A stretch of 64,000 nucleotides of DNA from Paenibacillus selenitireducens. GTDB taxonomy: Bacteria; Bacillota; Bacilli; Paenibacillales; Paenibacillaceae. The number at the start of each line of letters is the position of its first letter. The stretch's first letter is position 1. Where the stretch lies: the NCBI RefSeq assembly GCF_002021565.1, contig NZ_MSZX01000006.1, positions 62,027-126,026 of the forward strand, in the 5' to 3' direction. Below the pieces are notes generated by a model. It saw only the letters and a program-made list of their open reading frames with translations. It did not search any database and had not been told where the DNA came from. A program made the translations under genes and the position numbers. Positions 25,947 through 34,315 of this stretch are shown here, one piece after another.

Positions 25947-27371
25947 TTAGCAATCGAAGTATAAGCTATATTCTTGCGGATGAATGCGAATCGCTACCGA
26001 TTTAGCTTCGCCGCGTTTCAAGTCGATATAGTTCTCGATGAATTCTTTTGTAAATACGTCGCCTTCTGTCAAGAATTCATAGTCTGCTTCTAATGCGTTC
26101 AACGCCTCATCTAATGTACCCGGTACGCTGCGAATTTCTCGTTTGTCCGCATCAGACAATTCGTAGATGTTCTTGTCGAATGGTCCATAACCTAGGGCAA
26201 CGGGATCGATCTTGCGTTTGATACCATCCAAACCTGCCATTAACATCGCTGCGAAGGAAAGGTAAGGGTTCGCTGTGGAGTCCGGTGTACGGAACTCGAT
26301 ACGGCAGCCTTTTGGTGTTACAGCTGCCACAGGAATACGCACGGCTGCAGAACGGTTACCTTTGGAGAATACCAAGTTAACGGGTGCTTCATAGCCTGGT
26401 ACCAGACGTTTGAAAGAGTTCGTACTCGGGTTCGTCAAAGCGATCAATGCTGGCGCATGATGAAGAATACCACCGATGTAGTGCAATGCCATTTCGCTCA
26501 AGTTCGCATAGCCGCCTTTTTCATAGAACAAAGGCGTATCGCCATTGAAGATGGATTGGTGAACATGCATACCGCTGCCGTTATCGCCGAACAATGGTTT
26601 AGGCATGAATGTCGCTACTTTACCATATTGTCTGGCTGTGTTGTGAATAATATATTTGTACTTCATCAAGTTATCCGCTGTTTTGGTCAATGTGTCAAAA
26701 CGGAAGTTAATTTCTGCTTGACCTGCCGTCGCAACTTCATGGTGATGACGCTCGATGCGAAGACCTGCTTCGGTCATCAGACGGCACATTTCGCTGCGGA
26801 TATCTTGCTGCGTATCTACTGGAGCTACAGGTACATATCCGCCTTTTGTACGAACTTTAAATCCAAGGTTACCGCCATCTTCTTTGCGGTTCGTATTCCA
26901 TGATGCCTCTTCGGAATCGACATAGAAAGAAGAACTGTTCATGGAGTTCTCATAACGAACATCGTCAAAAATAAAGAATTCGGATTCAGGAGCAAAAAAT
27001 GCAGTCGTACCAACACCTGTTGTTTGCATGAATTGCTCCGCTTTTTGCGCGATGCCACGTGGGTCGCGTTCATAACGCTCACCATCTGGTGTATGAATGT
27101 TACACATCACGATCAATGTTGCATGTGCTGTAAATGGATCAATATATACGGATTCAGGATCTGGCATCATAACCATATCCGACTCTTCAATGCCGCGGAA
27201 ACCTGGGATCGAAGAACCGTCGAAAGCTACACCATTCACAAATGTTTCTGCTTCTACTTCGGAAGCAGGTAAAGAAATGTGATGTGCGCGACCTGATAGG
27301 TCAACGAAGCGGAAATCTACCCACTCAATGTTGTTTTGTTTAATAATGTCCAATACGTTTTCAACTGACAT
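25947..27371 (-). CDS. glnA: Glutamine synthetase, type I (GSI-beta-like)
   Basis: The 474-residue enzyme has the GS landmarks VAFDGSSIPGF, EFFIFD, HHHEVATAGQAEINFRFD, MPKPLFGDNGSGMHVH, NPSTNSFKRLVPGYEAP and NRSAAVRIP. It makes glutamine from glutamate, ammonia and ATP. The length and the region from about 160 to 190 (EASWNTNRKEDGGNLGFKV) match the GSI-beta insertion of proteobacterial and actinobacterial enzymes, not the 444-residue GSI-alpha usual in Bacillus. A tyrosine in KNIYELSDADK sits where GSI-beta is adenylylated, but no glnE is here. No glnR precedes it; a GlnR/TnrA-type box lies upstream of its promoter. Confidence 0.93.
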   Translation of the reverse strand: MSVENVLDIIKQNNIEWVDFRFVDLSGRAHHISLPASEVEAETFVNGVAFDGSSIPGFRGIEESDMVMMPDPESVYIDPFTAHATLIVMCNIHTPDGERYERDPRGIAQKAEQFMQTTGVGTTAFFAPESEFFIFDDVRYENSMNSSSFYVDSEEASWNTNRKEDGGNLGFKVRTKGGYVPVAPVDTQQDIRSEMCRLMTEAGLRIERHHHEVATAGQAEINFRFDTLTKTADNLMKYKYIIHNTARQYGKVATFMPKPLFGDNGSGMHVHQSIFNGDTPLFYEKGGYANLSEMALHYIGGILHHAPALIALTNPSTNSFKRLVPGYEAPVNLVFSKGNRSAAVRIPVAAVTPKGCRIEFRTPDSTANPYLSFAAMLMAGLDGIKRKIDPVALGYGPFDKNIYELSDADKREIRSVPGTLDEALNALEADYEFLTEGDVFTKEFIENYIDLKRGEAKSVAIRIHPQEYSLYFDC

Positions 27372-27447
27372 CCTTAATTCCTCCCATTCCCGAACATTTA
27401 TCGGGATTACGCTATTGAATGTTCAACTTTTTTTCTTTGTTGAAGTT

Positions 27448-27476
27448 ATTATATTCCCATGACAATTCATCGTCAA
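27448..27476 (-). promoter_or_regulatory. Promoter of glnA
   Basis: On the minus strand TTGACG (27471-27476) and TATAAT (27448-27453) are 17 bases apart, ending 77 bases upstream of the glnA ATG. The transcript would begin near an inverted repeat TTCAAC/GTTGAA and carry a CCCGA...TCGGG hairpin just before the ribosome site. Confidence 0.8.
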
Positions 27477-27505
27477 TACTCATGTAAGGTATTTTTTTAT
27501 TTACG

Positions 27506-27522
27506 TGTCAGGTATTATTACA
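27506..27522. promoter_or_regulatory. GlnR/TnrA-type binding box upstream of glnA
   Basis: TGTCAGGTATTATTACA (minus strand TGTAATAATACCTGACA) fits the consensus TGTNA-N7-TNACA exactly. It is centred about 40 bases upstream of the -35 box of glnA, a place from which GlnR or TnrA could activate or repress. Confidence 0.72.
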
Positions 27523-27593
27523 TTATGTACAAATGATTCGCTAAATAGTGCAAATCCTAGACAGCACAAGCCTTTTCGGCGATGAACACAGCG

Positions 27594-27619
27594 AAAAACC
27601 ACCGCATATTTGCGGTGGT
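27594..27619 (-). terminator. Terminator of the DAHP synthase gene
   Basis: A perfect 9-bp stem ACCACCGCA/TGCGGTGGT with a 4-base loop is followed by TTTTTCGC on the minus strand. Confidence 0.9.
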
Positions 27620-27661
27620 CCCGTTAGGTTACGTGCGAATCTATGTGTCTAAAACCGAACT

Positions 27662-28726
27662 TTATACCACTTTCCAGGATTGGAATGCTTCAGCTGGAGC
27701 TTTCTCCGTGTCAAACGTCTTTCCTAACACGGCGCCTAGCTTTTCTAAATCTTTTAAGAGATTGGCGAATTGATCTGGGAACAGCGATTGAACGCCATCA
27801 CCCGTCATCGAGTTGTCTGGATCCGTATGCATCTCGATAATAAGTCCGTTAGCCCCTGCAGCTACAGAAGCTTTGGACATCGTCTCAACAAGCTCACGAC
27901 GGCCTGTACCATGGCTAGGATCTGAAATGACAGGCAAATGGCTTAGCTGTTGGAGAACAGGGATCGCTGTCAAATCAAGCGTATTCCGTGTGTAGGTCTC
28001 GAACGTCCGAATTCCACGTTCGCACAACATCACATTCGGGTTCCCGCCCGCCAAGATATACTCCGCTGCATTCAGGAACTCATCATAAGTTGCACTGAAG
28101 CCACGTTTCAGCAATACCGGTGTATTCGTCTCACCTAGCTTGCGCAGCAAATCGAAGTTCTGCATGTTACGCGTTCCGACTTGAAGAATATCTGCGTATT
28201 CCGCACATACATCCACCGTCTCCGGTGTCATCACTTCAGTAATCGTTAATAAGCCATGCTTCTTTCCAGCCTCGGCCATCATCACTAAACCTTCCACACC
28301 GATTCCTTGGAAGCTGTATGGGCCTGTTCTTGGTTTGAAGGCACCGCCGCGGAGTACTTGACCGCCTGCTGCTTTGACAAGTCTAGCAATCTCATCTATT
28401 TGTTCTGGGGATTCCACAGCACAAGGACCACCCATGATGGTTAAATGGTTACCGCCAATTTTGACCCCTTTAATCTCAATAATCGTATCATCCGGATGGA
28501 AATCACGGCTTGCTAGTTTGTAAGATTTCGAAATTTTAATGACATTCTCCACGTCTTTCATCGAACGCAAGTGCTCAGCAAGCTTCGGTTCGTACTGACC
28601 CACGATCCCAATCACAGTACGATCTACGCCTCGAGAGATATGAGCTTGAGCCCCGGCTTGTTCAATTACTTTCACGATGTCGCGAACCCGTTCCTCTGAC
28701 GTTTTGTTGGATGTAATAGCGATCAT
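27662..28726 (-). CDS. aroF: 3-deoxy-7-phosphoheptulonate synthase (type I-beta, with N-terminal regulatory domain)
   Basis: The 354-residue enzyme starts at the ATG at 28726, 8 bases after GAGGAG. The first 85 residues form the ferredoxin-like regulatory domain of Thermotoga-type DAHP synthase. The TIM barrel follows, with IMGGPCAVES, RGGAFKPRTGPYSFQG, LLKRGFSAT, CERGIRTFE, PVISDPSHGTGRRE and IIEMHTDP. It condenses PEP with erythrose 4-phosphate, the first step of aromatic synthesis. No chorismate mutase domain is fused, unlike B. subtilis AroA. It forms a single unit with its own terminator; other aro genes are absent here. Confidence 0.92.
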   Translation of the reverse strand: MIAITSNKTSEERVRDIVKVIEQAGAQAHISRGVDRTVIGIVGQYEPKLAEHLRSMKDVENVIKISKSYKLASRDFHPDDTIIEIKGVKIGGNHLTIMGGPCAVESPEQIDEIARLVKAAGGQVLRGGAFKPRTGPYSFQGIGVEGLVMMAEAGKKHGLLTITEVMTPETVDVCAEYADILQVGTRNMQNFDLLRKLGETNTPVLLKRGFSATYDEFLNAAEYILAGGNPNVMLCERGIRTFETYTRNTLDLTAIPVLQQLSHLPVISDPSHGTGRRELVETMSKASVAAGANGLIIEMHTDPDNSMTGDGVQSLFPDQFANLLKDLEKLGAVLGKTFDTEKAPAEAFQSWKVV

Positions 28727-28921
28727 ATTCAACACTCCTCTATTTCAATTCATTTTATGAGTTTATATTCTATTTCACTGCAACGCTTATCCGCTTTTAA
28801 GCTTTTATTCGTTAAAGTGATTATACGACCTATCTTATCATTCGTCAAGATGAATTGATGATCCTCCACTAGACATCACAGAATATACATATTTACTTTA
28901 ATTGTAAATTATGGTATTTTA

Positions 28922-28941
28922 ATTTCGATACTTATAGAAAT
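28922..28941. promoter_or_regulatory. Probable ArsR operator 1
   Basis: ATTTCGATACTTATAGAAAT is an imperfect palindrome with ATTTC/GAAAT arms, 29 bases before the arsR start. It differs from the site before the MFS gene at two of 20 positions. Confidence 0.65.
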
Positions 28942-28970
28942 GATAATATTCCAAAGGAAGGGGCCTCATC

Positions 28971-29249
28971 TTGGATGATAATCTGGAAATACAGCAAGCG
29001 GTCAAAATCTACAAAGCGCTCGGAGAACCGACGCGGCTTAAAATCGCACAGTTACTAACCGAGGAAGTGAATCTATGCTGCTCTGAAATCAAAGACAAAC
29101 TGGAATCTGTCGCGGGCTCAACCTTATCTCATCACCTCAAGCAACTGACGGATTGCGGGCTGCTCGATCTCCGGAAAGAAGGAACCTACATCTACTACCG
29201 GGTGAATCGTGAAATCGCTCGAAAATACGCGCCGTATTTGTTGGAATAA
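28971..29249 (+). CDS. ArsR family transcriptional regulator
   Basis: The 92-residue winged-helix protein (KALGEPTRLKIAQLL, then VAGSTLSHHLKQLTDCGLLDLRKEGTYIYYRVN) begins at TTG 28971 behind GGAAGGGG. It has a vicinal cysteine pair in VNLCCSEIK at the third helix, close to where ArsR/SmtB proteins place metal-binding cysteines, though the full CxCxxC set of ArsR is not present. It is followed by an MFS exporter gene 71 bases away, with the same palindromic site in front of both genes. Control of efflux in response to a metal, oxidant or organic ligand is the likely role. Confidence 0.88.
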   Translation: MDDNLEIQQAVKIYKALGEPTRLKIAQLLTEEVNLCCSEIKDKLESVAGSTLSHHLKQLTDCGLLDLRKEGTYIYYRVNREIARKYAPYLLE

Positions 29250-29261
29250 TTTTATGAATTT

Positions 29262-29281
29262 ATTTCTATACTTTTAGAAAT
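29262..29281. promoter_or_regulatory. Probable ArsR operator 2
   Basis: ATTTCTATACTTTTAGAAAT repeats the sequence before arsR with two changes and sits in the 71-base gap between arsR and the MFS gene. This suggests the exporter has its own controlled promoter. Confidence 0.65.
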
Positions 29282-29320
29282 ATAGAACAAAGATAGAGTG
29301 GAGAGAGGAGTCGATCTAAC

Positions 29321-30517
29321 GTGTCAAACCCATGGAAAATTTATATGCTAGCCATTGTTAGCTTCCTGGTCGGTACGTCGGAGTTCATTATTGCGGGGAT
29401 TCTGGATAGAATTGCAGCGGATATCGGAGTTTCCGTATCCATAGCTGGCCAGCTTATTACGGTATTCGCCCTCAGCTGCGCTGTAGGGACTCCCATACTC
29501 ATGGCCCTAACAGCTCGCTTATCGCGACGAACCCTGTTGCTCTACGCGCTGAGTGTTTTTGTTATTGGGAATGCCATCGCCATGACGTTATCAGGCTTTG
29601 AATTTCTCTTGATCTCGCGAATCATTGTTGCGCTTAGCTCTGGCGTATTTGTTGTGACCTCTCTGACCGTTGCCTCCAAAATAACTCCCACACACAAGCA
29701 AGGGAGCGCCATTGCGACGCTGGTCATGGGCTTTAGTACTGCGCTGATTATCGGTGTGCCTCTTGGAAGGCTGGTTGCCTCAGCCTATCATTGGAAGACA
29801 ATCTTCGGGGGCATTAGTGTGCTGGGACTATTCGCCATATTGGTCATATCCTTCATTATTCCTCGAATGGATGGGGATGAACCGGTACCGTTATCCAACC
29901 AACTTGCCATGCTTAGGGACCCTAAAATTTTGAGGGCCTTATCTGTAACCTTCTTCTGGATCGTCGGGTATTCCATCGTCTATACGTACATCTCTCCCTA
30001 CCTACTTACCGTTGCAGGGATGAGCGAGAAGGGGATCAGTGCAGGATTATTCGCGTTCGGGATATCCAGCTTGATTGGTTCCAAGTTCGGCGGTTACAGC
30101 ACAGATAAATGGGGAGTTCCCCGCACCTTAATCTTCGGTATGCTGCTGCATGCTACAGCTCTTATCCTATTATCGGTAGCAGCGCCATACACAGCGATCT
30201 TATTCCCCATTCTCGTTCTATGGGCCTTCTCAGCTTGGTCATCCGCACCCACACTACAATATCATTTAATCTCCCTGGCTCCGAATGCTTCCGGCATCAT
30301 GTTAAGTTTGAATAGTTCGGTCTTGCAACTTGCCATGGCTGCAGGTGCAGGCATTGGCGGCATAATTGTCGAGCAAGTATCGCTACCGTCCATTAGTTGG
30401 ATCGGAGCGTTGGGCGTTGCCGTCTCCGCAGGCATAGCTATCGTCTCTCTCCGGCGAACACCATCACGAACACATCTACCCGTAGGCGAAGGTCAAGTTC
30501 AGAAGGCAAGACTTTAA
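29321..30517 (+). CDS. MFS transporter, DHA1 family (AraJ/YdhP-like)
   Basis: The 398-residue protein has 12 predicted membrane helices. It starts at GTG 29321 behind GAGAGGAG. The opening LAIVSFLVGTSEFIIAGILDRIAADIGVSVSIAGQL and the TM5 segment MGFSTALIIGVPLGRLV are characteristic of the AraJ/YdhP/PbuE branch, which exports sugars, purines, arabinose-like compounds or drugs. It is paired with an ArsR regulator and a repeated operator, so expression is probably induced by its substrate. It ends at a terminator shared with the convergent DUF2062 gene. Confidence 0.87.
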   Translation: MSNPWKIYMLAIVSFLVGTSEFIIAGILDRIAADIGVSVSIAGQLITVFALSCAVGTPILMALTARLSRRTLLLYALSVFVIGNAIAMTLSGFEFLLISRIIVALSSGVFVVTSLTVASKITPTHKQGSAIATLVMGFSTALIIGVPLGRLVASAYHWKTIFGGISVLGLFAILVISFIIPRMDGDEPVPLSNQLAMLRDPKILRALSVTFFWIVGYSIVYTYISPYLLTVAGMSEKGISAGLFAFGISSLIGSKFGGYSTDKWGVPRTLIFGMLLHATALILLSVAAPYTAILFPILVLWAFSAWSSAPTLQYHLISLAPNASGIMLSLNSSVLQLAMAAGAGIGGIIVEQVSLPSISWIGALGVAVSAGIAIVSLRRTPSRTHLPVGEGQVQKARL

Positions 30518-30552
30518 ATCCATTTCCCTAAGATCTGTCTCAAACAGAAAAA

Positions 30553-30595
30553 AAGACTGCAATCCACGTTATCCGTCGATTTGCAGTCTTCTTGT
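30553..30595. terminator. Terminator overlapping the end of the DUF2062 gene
   Basis: AAGACTGCAA (30553-30562) and TTGCAGTCTT (30581-30590) form a 10-bp stem with T-runs on both sides (minus strand TTTTTTTCTG; plus strand CTTGTTTTG). The stem contains the last codons of the gene ending at 30569. Confidence 0.85.
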
Positions 30596-31069
30596 TTTGC
30601 GCTTTTCCTTACGTTTATTTCCAACGTAATCAATTAACCATTTCACTGGTAAATACAAAATGAGACCAAGTAAGATCCCATCGACAATACCGCCAACAAT
30701 TAATTTCAGGTTATACATCATGAACCGATTAATCCATTCTGGCACATAGGGAATATGAATATGGACATGCTTCGGTAACAGCATACCACCTACCATTCCA
30801 TTCAAAAAAGAAAACGGAATATAAATGATCTTACCGAATACAAAACCAATCAACGCACTTGCAAAGCTTGCCCGTAATAAATAGACAAGAGGAAAAATGA
30901 AGAAGAAGGCGAGACCTGCCGTAGGAAGTGTGAACATCTCAATAGCAATCCCTATTGAAAATCCTTTGGCAACCTTAGCTCCTCCGCCTCGAGCGCGGAT
31001 CAGCATCAAGTATTTATATTTCAACCATCTTTTCATGCCGTTAACCCACTTGATGTTCCGCCGTGGCAT
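30569..31069 (-). CDS. DUF2062 domain membrane protein
   Basis: The 166-residue protein has a basic cytoplasmic N-terminus and GGGAKVAKGFSIGIAIEMFTLPTAGLAFFFIFP, the DUF2062 pattern, with three or four membrane helices and a very basic tail. The family function is unknown; members often sit beside envelope genes. It starts 12 bases after the ispH stop with a ribosome site overlapping that stop codon (TAAGGA), so the two are co-transcribed and probably co-translated. The tail codons form part of its terminator. Confidence 0.83.
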   Translation of the reverse strand: MPRRNIKWVNGMKRWLKYKYLMLIRARGGGAKVAKGFSIGIAIEMFTLPTAGLAFFFIFPLVYLLRASFASALIGFVFGKIIYIPFSFLNGMVGGMLLPKHVHIHIPYVPEWINRFMMYNLKLIVGGIVDGILLGLILYLPVKWLIDYVGNKRKEKRKTRRLQIDG

Positions 31070-31081
31070 GATCGTGAATCC

Positions 31082-32029
31082 TTAACTCGACTTTCCTCGT
31101 ACGGTAGGTAACAGCTTGTTCATGTTAACCGTACGTGTTATTGGCCAAGTGGCTTCATTCTCAGGGTCATATTGCTCTAAATAAGCAATAACTTCCTTCG
31201 TTATCGGTGTCGGTGTTGAAGCGCCCGAGGTGACACCGACGGTACGAACTCCTGTTAACCATTCTCTCTGTAATTCCGATAAATCCGAAATGCGATAGGC
31301 TGTCACGCCAGCAATTTCTTCCGATACTTGCGCTAAGCGGTTCGAATTGTTGCTACGTGGATCCCCCACCACAATGACCAGATCTGTACTGGAAGCTTGT
31401 TCAGCCACAGCTTGCTGACGTACTTGCGTGGCAAGACAAATTTCGTTATGAATTTCGGCGCCGGGAAATTTCTCAATCAATCGATTGATGATGTGTTTGA
31501 TATCCCATTGACTCATCGTAGTCTGATTCGTAATAATGATACGTCCCTCTGGCAAATGCAATAGATCGATTTCTTCCTCTCTCTCGATCAGGTGTACATG
31601 TTCAGGCGCGATTCCAACAGCACCTTCAGGCTCTGGATGCCCTTTCTTACCGATGTAAATCACTTCATAGCCTTCAGCGACCTTCTCACGAATAAGATCA
31701 TGCGTCTTCGTCACATCCGGGCAAGTTGCATCGACCGTGGTCAATCCTCGCTCCCGTGCCAAGCGACGAACCTCTGGGGAGACACCATGGGCCGTGAAGA
31801 TCACCGTCCCTTGATCTACCTTGCTTAGAATCTCAAGACGATTCTCGCCGTCCAGCGTAATGATCCCTTCCTTCTCGAAGGCTTCAGTGACGTGACTATT
31901 ATGCACGATCATCCCTAATATATATATTGGGCGCGGTAAATCCAAATTCCTTGCCGTCTGAGTCGCAAGCACCATCGCATCGACAACTCCGTAACAATAC
32001 CCGCGTGGTGAAATCTTGACTACATCCAT
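31082..32029 (-). CDS. ispH: 4-hydroxy-3-methylbut-2-enyl diphosphate reductase
   Basis: The 315-residue iron-sulfur enzyme catalyses the last step of the non-mevalonate isoprenoid pathway. Its three cluster cysteines are in RGYCYGV (residue 12), [11 protein letters not shown] and [13 protein letters not shown]. The substrate-binding histidines in IVHNSHVTE and [10 protein letters not shown] are also present, with the SGASTPTP loop near the C-terminus. Length matches Bacillus IspH. It leads a two-gene unit with the DUF2062 gene. Confidence 0.95.
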   Translation of the reverse strand: MDVVKISPRGYCYGVVDAMVLATQTARNLDLPRPIYILGMIVHNSHVTEAFEKEGIITLDGENRLEILSKVDQGTVIFTAHGVSPEVRRLARERGLTTVDATCPDVTKTHDLIREKVAEGYEVIYIGKKGHPEPEGAVGIAPEHVHLIEREEEIDLLHLPEGRIIITNQTTMSQWDIKHIINRLIEKFPGAEIHNEICLATQVRQQAVAEQASSTDLVIVVGDPRSNNSNRLAQVSEEIAGVTAYRISDLSELQREWLTGVRTVGVTSGASTPTPITKEVIAYLEQYDPENEATWPITRTVNMNKLLPTVRGKSS

Positions 32030-32092
32030 CTTGCACCCGCTTTCTACGACTACCCCATGTCATTGATAATGATTCTACTCGTTCATTATACC

Positions 32093-33538
32093 TTATTCAA
32101 GGTTCGTAGGAAAGGCGTTAACGATTGGCAGCCAGATGATGAATGCAGCCCCCTTCTCCACCGCGGTAATTACTTCAACAGAGCCATAATGCTCATCAAT
32201 AATCCATTTGGCAATCGATAGTCCTAGACCTGTCCCCGCCGTAATGCCGCGGGATTCATCGGCACGGTAGAATCGATCGAAGATATGCGGAACTTGTTCA
32301 CGATCCATACCGATCCCGGTATCTACAATCCGGATGCCCACCTGTTGATCATGCACGACAGCTTCAATCGTGACAGAACCTTCAGGTGTATATTTAAACG
32401 CATTTTCAATAAATATGAATAGCATTTGTTGCAAGTACTCTTTATGTCCGTTGACGACAATGTCATCTAGTATCGAGATATCTCCCGTAATCCAATCCGC
32501 TGTGCGAGGAAGAAACTGTGCGCGTCGAATGACTTCTTCCATCAGCGGCTTCAGTTGTAACGGTTCTTTCTCCATAATTACTCCGGCATCTGCACGTGCA
32601 AGCGCCAATAAATCATTGACAAGCCGGGACATCCGCCGGGATTCACCCGCAATATCTTGTAAAGCTTCAAGCGACATCTCCCGCTTCATCTTCTCATCCC
32701 AATGCGGCTTATCCTGCTCTGTCGCGTCGGACCACATCTTCTCCAATAAATCTACGTTCCCGCGAATCGTCGTTAATGGCGTACGCAGCTCATGCGAAGC
32801 ATCCGAGACAAAACGTCGCTGAGCCCGGTAGGATTCGTCCAACTCTCGATAGAATATTTCCATACGGGAGAGCATCCCATTCACCGTATCGGTCAGCTGC
32901 CCAATCTCATCATTAGGTCCCTCGCGTTGAATACGCACACTCAAGTCAGCCCCATGCTGAATTTGATTCGCCGCTCGAATGACATTCTCAATCGGTCGCA
33001 GCGCTTTTCGTGCGATAAACAATCCAATCGTGGAGGCGATAATGACCATCGTGATGGATACAAGCGTTAATATATTTTTGAGTTGATTGAAAAAGTCCAC
33101 TTCTTTCCCCGTGAATACACCGAATGTCGCAAACCCGATGACCTTGCCGCGAACTTTAATAGCCGATTCGTAGACATAAAACGGAAAACCGTTCACGTTG
33201 ACATGCTTAAAACCCTCTTTAATGTCTTTAGATGATGCGGGATAAGGAAATTGCATTTTCCCTAAATTAGGTGTGCCTTTGATCGCGCCGTTCTGGTAAT
33301 TGACGAATTGAATATAAATCTCTTCATCACCGATCCCACGATCTACATTCAAATCAACGCCATCCAAAAAATTATAATTCACAACGATATTAATCTGATT
33401 CACTTGCTTCGAAATTCTCTCCCGCAAACCGCCGTAAATGTTGTTCGCCGCGAACCCATAAATAGCAAAACCTACGATGAGGAAGGTCAGGGCTAGAATC
33501 GAGGCATACCAAGCGGTAAGCCGCAATCGGATTGACAT
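32093..33538 (-). CDS. Sensor histidine kinase (ArlS-like) paired with the regulator at 33539
   Basis: The 481-residue protein has TM1 at about 8-28, an extracytoplasmic sensor of about 120 residues and TM2 at about 155-175. HAMP and HisKA (RFVSDASHELRTPLTTIRG, phospho-acceptor His) follow, and then the ATPase domain (NAFKYTPEG, DTGIGMDREQVPHIFDRFYRAD, GTGLGLSIAKWI). Its ATG directly follows the regulator's TAA, with AGAGGTGAG inside the regulator's end as ribosome site, so the pair is translationally coupled. The upstream neighbour is a membrane-anchored HtrA protease, which suggests the system senses envelope or secretion stress, as CssRS does in B. subtilis; ArlRS is the closer relative by sequence. 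Confidence 0.9.
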   Translation of the reverse strand: MSIRLRLTAWYASILALTFLIVGFAIYGFAANNIYGGLRERISKQVNQINIVVNYNFLDGVDLNVDRGIGDEEIYIQFVNYQNGAIKGTPNLGKMQFPYPASSKDIKEGFKHVNVNGFPFYVYESAIKVRGKVIGFATFGVFTGKEVDFFNQLKNILTLVSITMVIIASTIGLFIARKALRPIENVIRAANQIQHGADLSVRIQREGPNDEIGQLTDTVNGMLSRMEIFYRELDESYRAQRRFVSDASHELRTPLTTIRGNVDLLEKMWSDATEQDKPHWDEKMKREMSLEALQDIAGESRRMSRLVNDLLALARADAGVIMEKEPLQLKPLMEEVIRRAQFLPRTADWITGDISILDDIVVNGHKEYLQQMLFIFIENAFKYTPEGSVTIEAVVHDQQVGIRIVDTGIGMDREQVPHIFDRFYRADESRGITAGTGLGLSIAKWIIDEHYGSVEVITAVEKGAAFIIWLPIVNAFPTNLE

Positions 33539-34234
33539 TTAGGACTCACCTCTTAGTACGTAGCCCGCGCCGCGTACCGTCTGAATAATCCGCTTGCCGC
33601 CGAACTCTTCTGTTTTTTGACGCAGCATCGCCACATAGACTTCCAGTACGTTCGATTCACCGCTAAAGTCATATCCCCAGATCTTCTCCATAATCGTATC
33701 ACGCGTTAATACCCGCTTCGGATTCAGCATAAACAGGTGCAACAGCTCGAATTCCTTCGTGGTTAATTCGATCGTATGTCCATCCCGAATCACTTGACGC
33801 ATGTCCAAATCAAGCACAAGATCTTCATACGTAACTTGACGAGTCACCGACTCACTCTCCGCTTCACTCGATTTACGGCGAAGCAGCGCACGTACCCGGG
33901 CTAATAGTTCCTCAAGTGCAAAAGGCTTGACCAAATAATCGTCAGCCCCATTGTCTAATCCCTTTACCCGATCCTTAATGTCATCTTTCGCTGTTAACAT
34001 TAATACAGGAACGGCACTGCCTGCTTCACGAATTCTTCGACAGACTTCCCAACCGTCTACTTTGGGCATCATGACATCGAGAATCACCATATCGGGCTCC
34101 GATTCCATCATTTTATTCAGTCCTTGCTCCCCATTGGAAGCTGTAATCACCTCATAGCCTTCAAAAGCAAGTCCCCGCCTTAACATCGAAATGATTTTAT
34201 CATCGTCATCTATCACAAGAATTCGTGAACGCAT
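33539..34234 (-). CDS. OmpR family response regulator (ArlR-like)
   Basis: The 231-residue protein has a receiver domain ([11 protein letters not shown], Asp in [14 protein letters not shown], Lys in [11 protein letters not shown]) and an OmpR winged helix ([35 protein letters not shown], ending RGAGYVLR). It is coupled to the kinase that follows without a gap. It lies 81 bases downstream of htrA, with a probable terminator between them, so it may be partly co-transcribed with the protease. Regulation of htrA by this pair is inferred from proximity. Confidence 0.92.
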   Translation of the reverse strand: MRSRILVIDDDDKIISMLRRGLAFEGYEVITASNGEQGLNKMMESEPDMVILDVMMPKVDGWEVCRRIREAGSAVPVLMLTAKDDIKDRVKGLDNGADDYLVKPFALEELLARVRALLRRKSSEAESESVTRQVTYEDLVLDLDMRQVIRDGHTIELTTKEFELLHLFMLNPKRVLTRDTIMEKIWGYDFSGESNVLEVYVAMLRQKTEEFGGKRIIQTVRGAGYVLRGES

Positions 34235-34261
34235 TGCATTTCCCCCTTATATATCATGCGA

Positions 34262-34299
34262 AAAGGAAGCAAGAAGGTTCTCTACCTTCCGCTTCCTTC
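34262..34299 (-). terminator. Terminator between htrA and the response regulator gene
   Basis: On the minus strand GGAAGCGGAAGG pairs imperfectly with CCTTCTTGCTTCC and is followed by TTTTCG. The imperfect stem and short T-run could allow some read-through into the regulator. Confidence 0.6.
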
Positions 34300-34315
34300 T
34301 CACGGTTCATTGTCA

